From: a virus
Strand: one strand, 5' to 3'
Length of the DNA: 26,192 nucleotides
IMG/VR virus record: IMGVR_UViG_3300030098_002135
Location: 1 to 26,192 of that record
This document shows positions 20,919-26,192 of the stretch, one piece after another (positions within the stretch are counted from its first letter, which is position 1; each line of letters begins with the position of its first letter). A program made the translations under genes and the position numbers. A model generated the notes under the pieces. The model made no database searches. It worked only from the letters and a program-made list of their open reading frames with translations, and was not told the DNA's origin.

Positions 20919-21740
20919 TTACGCTTCGCTAATGGAGCATTCGATGATGCCATCGGCATCAACAAGAACACTGCCTTGCGACATTTTGTTGACAACAAGC
21001 CACGCTTGCTTGCGACCATCCCAGGAAACGTCCTGACTTACATCTTTGCCAATACCGTGACCCATCGAAGTCGTGTGATAGGCAAAGGTTTTGCGGATGT
21101 TGGAAGCAACATCGAGGCCAGAGAATGCAAAGAAGAGGAAACCGTGCCACCGCTTTGCGACCATGCCGCCCCTGTAGGGGAGGCCGTCTTCACCAACATA
21201 ATCGGCGCTGGCAAACTCAGTGATGTCCATCAGATCGGACCAACCGGCATGGGATACGACCCAGAAACGGTTGTTGTCGTCGGGAACATCATTGTTACCA
21301 AGCGTTTCAAACGCTGAGTGAACTTTGGCTTTGGTCAGGCCAGCACTACCGTGTGCGATTGTGTTGGAAGTTCCGTCCATAGCCGTCGTAATCAACGAGT
21401 CGGTCTTGCGGCCCAAGGCAGCTGCGCCAGCTTGTGCGGCAAGGTTCTTCTCATCGATATTCATCTTCAGCATATCAAGGTCATCGATATACTCAGCTGC
21501 GTAGTGGTCGGTCATGGTGCAATCCACGGTTGTGTGGCTTACGTTCATGAGCGGTACGTCGCCATGGCGTGACTTGGTGGAAGCCGTACCTTTCCCATAC
21601 TTTTGGAAACGTACATCTTCACCTTGAACGGCCACTTTGCGACGGATCGTATTCCGCAGTCGGGTTCCCATGCGCTGATAAGCAACATGCACATCGGACT
21701 CAAACTGACGGATAAAGGCTGTTGAGACTGACGTACTCAT
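20919..21740 (-). CDS. Major capsid protein
   Basis: This encodes 273 aa. Two start codons lie six bases apart (21746 and 21740). The GGAG at 21749-21752 is only 2 nt from the first and 8 nt from the second, so the second is chosen. Key features are an N-terminal SVSTAFIRQFESDVHVAYQR helix, VQGEDVRFQKYGKGTAS, VDCTMTDHYAAEYIDDLD, AALGRKTDSLITTAMDGTSN and a C-terminal strand (SWDGRKQAWLVVNKMSQGS). This is the layout of the HK97-fold capsid family with a 'capsid_2'-like pattern found in many non-T7 podoviruses. Position after the scaffold supports the call. A 153-nt untranslated leader with two hairpins precedes it, compatible with high, separately controlled expression. Confidence 0.88.
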   Translation of the reverse strand: MSTSVSTAFIRQFESDVHVAYQRMGTRLRNTIRRKVAVQGEDVRFQKYGKGTASTKSRHGDVPLMNVSHTTVDCTMTDHYAAEYIDDLDMLKMNIDEKNLAAQAGAAALGRKTDSLITTAMDGTSNTIAHGSAGLTKAKVHSAFETLGNNDVPDDNNRFWVVSHAGWSDLMDITEFASADYVGEDGLPYRGGMVAKRWHGFLFFAFSGLDVASNIRKTFAYHTTSMGHGIGKDVSQDVSWDGRKQAWLVVNKMSQGSVLVDADGIIECSISEA

Positions 21741-21837
21741 AACCATTGCTCCGTAAAAAGTTGAACCAAAACTATCGGTTAGACCTTTTTCCGGAGTCGA
21801 TGCGGTTATGCCTTGCGGGGCCGCGCACCGGATGCAG

Positions 21838-21876
21838 GGGCCGAATATTCCCCTTTATGGTTTGCCTATGGCAAAC
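21838..21876 (-). promoter_or_regulatory. Palindromes in leader of capsid gene
   Basis: In the gap between scaffold and capsid genes, GTTTGCC-TAT-GGCAAAC (21860-21876) is a perfect 7-bp inverted repeat with a 3-nt centre. GGGG/CCCC (21838-21841/21850-21853) forms a second hairpin. No sigma70-like promoter is clear. The longer palindrome could be an operator, an RNA-processing hairpin or a transcript stabiliser for the capsid message. Confidence 0.4.
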
Positions 21877-21893
21877 TCGGCAATTCACAAAAA

Positions 21894-22676
21894 TTAGGGG
21901 TCGGGGTAAAGGCGCGCAAAACCATCGTTTACTTTCTGCACAAAGTCATAATCATAGTGCGCCGGGTCATGGTATTTCGGGTCTTTCTGCATTTCTTTCA
22001 GCTGCGCCAAAGAAAGGGCCTGTGTGCCATCGCCGCCATTTGACGGGATAAATGCCGGTTCATTGGCAAGGCCCATAATTTCTTCCAAAGCAACAATGCT
22101 TTCAGAAGTCTGAGCAAACGCCTGTAGTGCCTGGTAGGTTTCAGGTGAAAAAGTTTTTTCCGCCCACTTAGCAACATGGTCGGCACGATCTGCCCCATTT
22201 TCGCCTAATTTCTCAAGTTCCGCCGCATGGTCAGGCATGGCCCCCATTTGTGCTTCCAGATAAGCCGTTATGCCTTTGTTAAAATCTTCCTGCCCAAAGC
22301 CAAGCTCATGCGCGGTTTCCTTCCAGAAATTCAATAAAGGGTCTTCCTCGTTAAACTCATAGGAACCGTCTTCGCCCAACATTTCTTGGATATGGTCAGG
22401 CACCGTCAATTCATAATCATTTGCCGTTTCCGGACGATCAGCGACGGATTGCGCTTCGATTTCGGCCATAATCTCGCTGCGCATCTTATCGGAACGAGCG
22501 CGGCCTTTTTTCTCAATTTCTGAGTAAGACTTAAAAGCGTCTTCCAAACGCACTTCACCGGTATCCGCATTCCAAAACTTTTCTGGCACAAAATCAGGAC
22601 GGCTGGCTATTTCCGCCGCGCTACTGGTTTGTGCTTCGCCGCCTTCTGCTGGGGCAGCTGCTTCGCCTTCACTCAT
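21894..22676 (-). CDS. Capsid scaffolding protein
   Basis: This encodes 260 aa, very acidic and mostly helical, placed directly before the capsid gene. It starts EGEAAAPAEGGEAQTSSAAE, then has RPDFVPEKFWNADTGEVRLE and AFKSYSEIEKKG. This 'P..VPEKFWN...G.V..E...KSY.ELE' motif is typical of podovirus scaffold or capsid assembly proteins. The C-terminal part (ALSLAQLKEMQKDPKYHDPA, then FVQKVNDGFARLYP) resembles the known 'T..E...L..DP.Y......V..V...Y..LY.' end that contacts the capsid. The start overlaps the previous gene by ATGA. The protein would guide procapsid assembly and then leave the head. Confidence 0.85.
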   Translation of the reverse strand: MSEGEAAAPAEGGEAQTSSAAEIASRPDFVPEKFWNADTGEVRLEDAFKSYSEIEKKGRARSDKMRSEIMAEIEAQSVADRPETANDYELTVPDHIQEMLGEDGSYEFNEEDPLLNFWKETAHELGFGQEDFNKGITAYLEAQMGAMPDHAAELEKLGENGADRADHVAKWAEKTFSPETYQALQAFAQTSESIVALEEIMGLANEPAFIPSNGGDGTQALSLAQLKEMQKDPKYHDPAHYDYDFVQKVNDGFARLYPDP

Positions 22677-22939
22677 CCTCTTCGCTCCTTAATCGCTGTT
22701 TCATGCCATTTGTTGATTAAGCCAACGATATATCGCTGACCTTCCAAGTGACGCAGATGTGCGTCGGATACCTCCGGCCCAGCTGCGACGTTCGTTGTAA
22801 TAGACCGTAGGTAATCGATGACCTTATGGCCGCACTCCGGCTTAAAGGTTTCATCGAACACCTCTAAGATCATCTTGTGGGCCGTCTGAGATCGCTTGAT
22901 CCCGTCTGGCCCCATTGCACCCTCGGATTTTTGAGCCAT
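22673..22939 (-). CDS. Conserved 88-aa phage protein
   Basis: This encodes 88 aa, coupled on both sides (TAATG at its start and ATGA at its end). Reads AHKMILEVFDETFKPECG, then VIDYLRSITTNVAAGPEVSD and AHLRHLEGQRYIVGLINKW. The 'L..IT......GPE.SD..LRHLEGQR.LV..I' pattern occurs in small conserved proteins between portal and scaffold in podoviruses. The role is unknown; position points to head assembly. Helical content is high and there is no membrane segment. Confidence 0.7.
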   Translation of the reverse strand: MAQKSEGAMGPDGIKRSQTAHKMILEVFDETFKPECGHKVIDYLRSITTNVAAGPEVSDAHLRHLEGQRYIVGLINKWHETAIKERRG

Positions 22940-23052
22940 TACGCCTTCTTTTTTAACAGTGTCTTCTTTTTCTTCTTCTTACGCATTTTCGCTATTGTGG
23001 CTTTTGAAGGACGCCCGACTTGGCTCCCATAAGTACCTTTGCCATATGCCAT
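22939..23052 (-). CDS. Very small basic phage protein (37 aa)
   Basis: The ATG (23052-23050) overlaps the portal stop (TGATG), has AGGAGG upstream, and its TAA overlaps the next ATG (TAATG). The protein reads MAYGKGTYGSQVGRPSKATI, then AKMRKKKKKKTLLKKKA. The YGKGTYGS.(R/V)GRP..K start is a small conserved pattern in podovirus head modules. The C-terminus is almost all Lys. Such a peptide could bind DNA or RNA or neutralise packaged DNA; this is inference. It is below common ORF length limits, but the coupling on both ends is strong evidence. Confidence 0.75.
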   Translation of the reverse strand: MAYGKGTYGSQVGRPSKATIAKMRKKKKKKTLLKKKA

Positions 23053-24614
23053 CACATACCTCCTGTCGGTGGGGGCGGACCTTGCGGGTTCTGCCCAGCT
23101 ACTGTTGCTTGAGTTTCGGCAATAGCCTGGGCTAACGCCGCCTGTTCTTGCTCATCTCGGATTAAGCTCTCTGGTACGCCAATCTGCTGGCCGGTGTAGA
23201 CCGCCGCTTGTTCGGCCTTGACGACCATGTTGGTCATCTGTGGGCCAAACCCGCCATTTAACAATTCGAGCCAACGGGCAACCCGTGCCACGTTCTCGTT
23301 GTTCTGCGCTTGGGCTAGGGGGCTAACATTGATAATTTTGACTTCACGCCCGTTAACTCGCGGCAGTTCGATCTTGCCCTGCTTTTTGAGGATATGGACA
23401 ACACGGCGCAAAAGTGGGGTAACGAGTTCGGTATGGAGCCTCCCGTAGGCACTTCCAATCGTCCTCGCAAGGTCGGCCATGCGCTCGTTTACTTCCGTAG
23501 CCGACATGGGTGTTTTCTCTGGGCGTCCGAGCGTTTCGTTAAATAACGCTTTCCGAATATTCTGGCGCATTTCCTGTAACAGAAACTGGCCTGCATCAAA
23601 GCGTCCGGGCGGAACAAGCGGCTCCAGACCCCTGGCACCCATCGCTCTTGGGATCACAGTGCCGGGAACAAGCTCTATAGTATCAGGATTGATAATGCCG
23701 TCATCATCGGCCTGCCACATGCCCGTGATCGACATGGCAGCGTTTTCCATGCCCAAACGCACAACCTCATTTAAGGTGCGCACATCGGCAAGTGCATTGA
23801 TAAGCGGACCACGGCCATAAGTTTCACCAGCGGTCTTCGACCAGCGGAAGGGTATCCACGGATTAGACCCGTCACCCACAAACTCGCCCTCAACCAGTAT
23901 GGTTTTGGGATCTTGGATGACGACAGCAAACTCATGGCGCTCACTGTTTTTATAAGCCCAATCGCGCCAAACGCATTCTACGACTTTAAATTGATGTTCG
24001 GGGTCGTTTGCGCCTTGGGACTTAATATCTTCGGGGATCTTGGCTTTCGGCCAGATCGTCACAATGTCACGAAGTTTGAGCATCCTCGCCCGATAAACAC
24101 CGTTTACATCGCCCCAAGGGCCAGATTCTAAGACCACCTCTCTCTGAGGAGTCATTGTGAACCGTATGGGCTTCTCTGAGTCCCCTTCTTCAACAAGCAT
24201 GCACCCTGTGCCTACCGCAAGGTCTAAATAGCCCTCATGAAGCTCCTGGTTCATGTTAGACTGCTGGAGTGTTTCCCAGACGTACATACAAACGTCTTCA
24301 AGCGCCTTTGAGACTTTCGAGTGTTCTTCTTTGGGGATTTCAGATCCCGCCTCAAATTCAAACCACCGGGCGAAAGAAGGCGTCAAACCGGACTGCATGC
24401 GGGATGCAAATTCGTCTACCGCATGCACCGTACTCGAATCGTAGATTTCATCGGTACGAGATTGACCAGAAGCACTATCGTAGAAGCCAACACGACGCGG
24501 GAACGCAAAATTGTAGCAATCTTCCCAAATCGACACCCAATTCATTCGCTCATCTTCGGCTTTCGCAAACCGATGGAGGATTTTATCAACCTTATCCGCC
24601 AAGAGTGTCACCAT
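23052..24614 (-). CDS. Portal (head-tail connector) protein
   Basis: This encodes 520 aa from ATG 24614; the frame is open 28 codons further, but that lead (KKRKKRSRR) reads over the previous gene. The N-terminal ADKVDKILHRFAKAEDERMN, then WEDCYNFAFPRR and a DSSTVHAVDEFASRMQSGLT segment are the hallmarks of T7 gp8-type connector proteins (Head-tail_con family). Further landmarks are ARWFEFEAGS, GTGCMLVEEGD, WIPFRWSKTAGETYGRGP, RFDAGQFLLQEMRQNIRKAL and KTPMSATEVNERM. The end is Gln/Pro-rich (VAGQNPQGPPPPTGGM). Length agrees with T7 gp8 (536 aa). The dodecameric ring is the DNA entry gate and tail attachment site. Confidence 0.93.
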   Translation of the reverse strand: MVTLLADKVDKILHRFAKAEDERMNWVSIWEDCYNFAFPRRVGFYDSASGQSRTDEIYDSSTVHAVDEFASRMQSGLTPSFARWFEFEAGSEIPKEEHSKVSKALEDVCMYVWETLQQSNMNQELHEGYLDLAVGTGCMLVEEGDSEKPIRFTMTPQREVVLESGPWGDVNGVYRARMLKLRDIVTIWPKAKIPEDIKSQGANDPEHQFKVVECVWRDWAYKNSERHEFAVVIQDPKTILVEGEFVGDGSNPWIPFRWSKTAGETYGRGPLINALADVRTLNEVVRLGMENAAMSITGMWQADDDGIINPDTIELVPGTVIPRAMGARGLEPLVPPGRFDAGQFLLQEMRQNIRKALFNETLGRPEKTPMSATEVNERMADLARTIGSAYGRLHTELVTPLLRRVVHILKKQGKIELPRVNGREVKIINVSPLAQAQNNENVARVARWLELLNGGFGPQMTNMVVKAEQAAVYTGQQIGVPESLIRDEQEQAALAQAIAETQATVAGQNPQGPPPPTGGM

Positions 24615-24804
24615 AGCCCGAACCGGTATTTTGTTCGGAAAGCAAAGAGCGGCGACCACGACGATTACGCGCCTGCTGCGCTTTTTCCTCTTCTTCACGC
24701 GCCTCCATTTTTTTACGGTCTTCTTCAGCCCGTGCTATGGCGTCAAGTTCCGCTTGCGATGGTCCTGGCGGAGGGGGTGGCTTGGGGGGTGACAGAAAAC
24801 CCAT
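24592..24804 (-). CDS. Small proline-rich/coiled-coil protein
   Basis: This encodes 70 aa, taken from ATG 24804 with AGAGG upstream; a longer frame to 24873 exists but lies inside the preceding gene. Reads GFLSPPKPPPPPGPSQAELD, a charged helix (ARAEEDRKKMEAREEEEKAQ) and a Gly-rich end (GSGYGDTLGG). The 'GF(L/F)..PK.P.PPP' start followed by a short charged helix and a '..LL....G..TLGG' end is typical of small proteins found before podovirus portals. No function is known. It overlaps the gene before it by 62 nt and the portal by 23 nt. Confidence 0.65.
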   Translation of the reverse strand: MGFLSPPKPPPPPGPSQAELDAIARAEEDRKKMEAREEEEKAQQARNRRGRRSLLSEQNTGSGYGDTLGG

Positions 24805-25237
24805 GTGATGCCTCTGAAGGTTCAATTGGAATTTCTTTGAACCTCGTTTCAGCGCCATTTTTTTGCAATTCACAAAAAAGCTGATACGGCGTTGCCAGGA
24901 ATAAATCTACCCCCAAAAGGTGTGATATTTGGGACACACAGCTTAAAAATATGCGAGACTTACGGATCGGGCGCTGCTGCACCGGCATGCACAGCACCGG
25001 ACCCTCACTAATTGCTCTGTTTATGAACGCCCCAATGACCGGCTTTGGGACTGCACGAATGACACAGTTGTACCACGCTGGATCGAAGACTAACCAGACA
25101 TCGGCATCAGGGTCGAATGTAAATGCCCAACAATGCCGGAACCCAGGCTTTAAAATTTTTTGCACTAAATTTGGGCGTTTAACGTCGCAGAACGCAACGT
25201 GCCATTCTTTAAGGTGCAAATCAGAGACGGGACGCAT
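24743..25237 (-). CDS. Putative permuted NlpC/P60-like protein next to terminase
   Basis: This encodes 164 aa from ATG 25237 (overlap 17 nt with terminase; a longer frame to 25279 is possible). An early PGFRHCWAFTFDPDADVWLV segment has His35 at the start of a beta strand. Later, FLSCVSQISHLLGV has Cys100 at the start of a helix, followed by ATPYQLFCEL. His first and Cys later, with 'SCV...(K/H)LLG....TP..L...L', fits circularly permuted NlpC/P60 (YiiX-like) papain folds. This is my inference from order and spacing of the motif; the protein is otherwise a conserved unknown found near phage terminases. Its C-terminal ~30 residues are Pro/Ser/Thr-rich and overlap the next gene. Confidence 0.6.
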   Translation of the reverse strand: MRPVSDLHLKEWHVAFCDVKRPNLVQKILKPGFRHCWAFTFDPDADVWLVFDPAWYNCVIRAVPKPVIGAFINRAISEGPVLCMPVQQRPIRKSRIFLSCVSQISHLLGVDLFLATPYQLFCELQKNGAETRFKEIPIEPSEASHGFSVTPQATPSARTIASGT

Positions 25238-26192
25238 GGCCCCGCTTTTTGGCAAACGGGTTCCACTTAGTCTTGGCAATGAACGGCTTCACCGTATGCG
25301 CACCCCGTGTGATGTTGCGCCCTTCCCCGCCGCCGATGACGGCATACTGCAGGGCATCGTGAACGTGGCTGAATTTGTTTTTATTGGGCCGGTCATCGTA
25401 TTTTTCTCCGGTGACTTGCATGCGGCGGTAGTGATAGCCGCCAAGAAAGCCTGTCACCAAAGAAGGACATTGTTTCTTATCGATCAGGAACCCCGGCGCT
25501 CCATCCACCATGCGGCTAAGAAGCGAGTTCACAGCTTCGACGCGAACAACCGGATCGTTCGACGGCGCTGGTCGAGCCATGACACCATTCGCTCTGAGAA
25601 TTTCAAAAGGGGTTGTTTCATCCGTCTGTACCCGAAAGTCGCCACTCGGATCTCCATAGATTTCAAAATCCGCGCCCTCAAAATGTTCAGCCATGTGCCG
25701 TCTGAGGACTTCAGCAAAGCGTACCGCACCCATATCAACGGCAACAATTTCAGATAGGCAAAACCACCGACCATTCGGGAATTTTTGTAAGAAGACGGCA
25801 GACGGCGTGAGGCCGAAATCAATGCCGACGTAAATTGGAACGGGGGCGACGTGAAGCGGTTCTTTTGAGACATGGGTCTTCTCCGAAAATCCTTGATATA
25901 CGGGTTTGCCATCCTCAATTGAACCGAGCCGGTTCAGCACGTAGACATCAATCCACGATTTGCTCTTTCCTTGAATCATATTGGTGTAATAAGTCGGCGG
26001 CAGATTCTTGATATTTTCGGCTTCGGAATTTATCTCGTAGCCTTCAAGATCGCCGCTTTCGTTCTTAATTTCTTTCATGCCGCCAGCCTGAGTAAAAAAC
26101 TCCCAATTATCCGGCTTCACCAACATCAATTGGTCTTCGGCCGTCATGTGGTCCGGCGGCGGCGCATCGCCGCTCATAATCGCCCACCAGTG
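25221..26192 (-). CDS. terL: Terminase large subunit, nuclease half, 5' end outside window
   Basis: The frame is open to the right edge (five codons reading HWWAI before the first Met at 26177), so the N-terminal ATPase domain with its Walker motifs lies outside. The visible C-terminal part has GEINS-type helical linker sequence, then the RNase H-like nuclease: VGIDFGLTPSAVFLQ (first Asp), YGDPSGDFR (second acidic cluster) and FSHVHDALQYAVIGG (third Asp near the end). This order is standard for TerL nucleases. The C-terminus is basic (AKTKWNPFAKKRGHASR). It cuts concatemers and drives packaging with the portal two genes downstream. The MSGDAPPPD Met is probably internal. Confidence 0.92.
   Translation of the reverse strand, partial: HWWAIMSGDAPPPDHMTAEDQLMLVKPDNWEFFTQAGGMKEIKNESGDLEGYEINSEAENIKNLPPTYYTNMIQGKSKSWIDVYVLNRLGSIEDGKPVYQGFSEKTHVSKEPLHVAPVPIYVGIDFGLTPSAVFLQKFPNGRWFCLSEIVAVDMGAVRFAEVLRRHMAEHFEGADFEIYGDPSGDFRVQTDETTPFEILRANGVMARPAPSNDPVVRVEAVNSLLSRMVDGAPGFLIDKKQCPSLVTGFLGGYHYRRMQVTGEKYDDRPNKNKFSHVHDALQYAVIGGGEGRNITRGAHTVKPFIAKTKWNPFAKKRGHASRL

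Noticed and set aside
24615-24698. 28-codon basic and hydrophobic N-terminal extension of the portal
   Set aside because: It is out-of-frame reading of the preceding small gene; the portal family begins near the chosen Met.
24951-25757. 268-aa + strand ORF antisense to terminase
   Set aside because: The opposite strand encodes the conserved TerL nuclease motifs; this frame shows no domain.
1-26192. CRISPR array, insertion sequence or complete tRNA gene
   Set aside because: No regularly spaced repeats, no transposase-like protein and only one tRNA fragment were found on reading both strands.

Overview
The window looks like part of a temperate, short-tailed (podovirus, T7-type virion plan) tailed phage genome. 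Its probable host is an alphaproteobacterium. The host call is an inference from protein flavour (a gene-transfer-agent/3TM-type holin, alphaproteobacterial-type early proteins) and from a tRNA-Ser(GCU) attachment site with an encoded CCA. No host gene is visible. Both ends are cut: a small HTH gene is truncated at the left edge and the large terminase subunit at the right edge.

Layout. (1) 1-925, + strand: early DNA-metabolism genes: an HTH-type regulator or replication protein, a Rad52/ERF-like single-strand annealing protein candidate and a possible ssDNA-binding partner. (2) 926-1175: a non-coding stretch packed with consecutive perfect stem-loops. (3) 1176-2876, + strand: a tightly coupled small operon of a Cys-motif protein, a short MazG-like phage protein, a 61-aa protein, an excisionase-like HTH protein and a tyrosine integrase. 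(4) 2877-3098: the attachment region, with the 3' part of a tRNA-Ser(GCU) gene flanked by pairs of an ACGAGGGGG repeat. (5) 3099-4167, + strand: three coupled genes of unknown role, the first with a zinc-binding motif and an HTH-like segment. (6) 4196-26192, - strand: one long late operon, read from right to left: terminase large subunit, a possible permuted NlpC/P60-like protein, a small proline-rich protein, portal, a 37-aa basic protein, an 88-aa protein, scaffold, major capsid protein, a small capsid-adjacent protein, tail tubular proteins A and B, three internal virion (ejection) proteins, tail fibre, glycine-rich fibre tip protein and accessory proteins, a lysis block (membrane proteins, 3TM holin, GH24 endolysin), an HTH-metallophosphoesterase and a Cys-rich zinc-ribbon protein. 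A hairpin plus T-tract read on the - strand probably ends this operon inside the convergent + strand gene.

How it works together: the early module and the xis/int module would handle recombination and integration/excision at tRNA-Ser. The late operon builds the particle (terminase, portal, scaffold, capsid), the stubby tail (tubular A/B), the ejectosome (three internal proteins, the largest with an HExxH metalloprotease motif), the adhesins and finally lysis. Phage genes lie on both sides of a single, 5'-truncated tRNA fragment. This is best read as attP, so the sequenced molecule is most likely virion or circular phage DNA rather than an integrated prophage. No CI-type repressor and no phage RNA polymerase are visible in this window.

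Most notable observations: the structured leader at 927-1171 in front of the xis/int operon; a 205-nt out-of-frame overlap between the excisionase-like gene and int; repeats flanking attP; an apparent carbohydrate-binding-type domain inserted in tail tubular protein B; an HExxH motif in the ejection protein; a candidate permuted NlpC/P60 fold next to terminase; and two very small genes (58 and 37 aa) that are easily missed.
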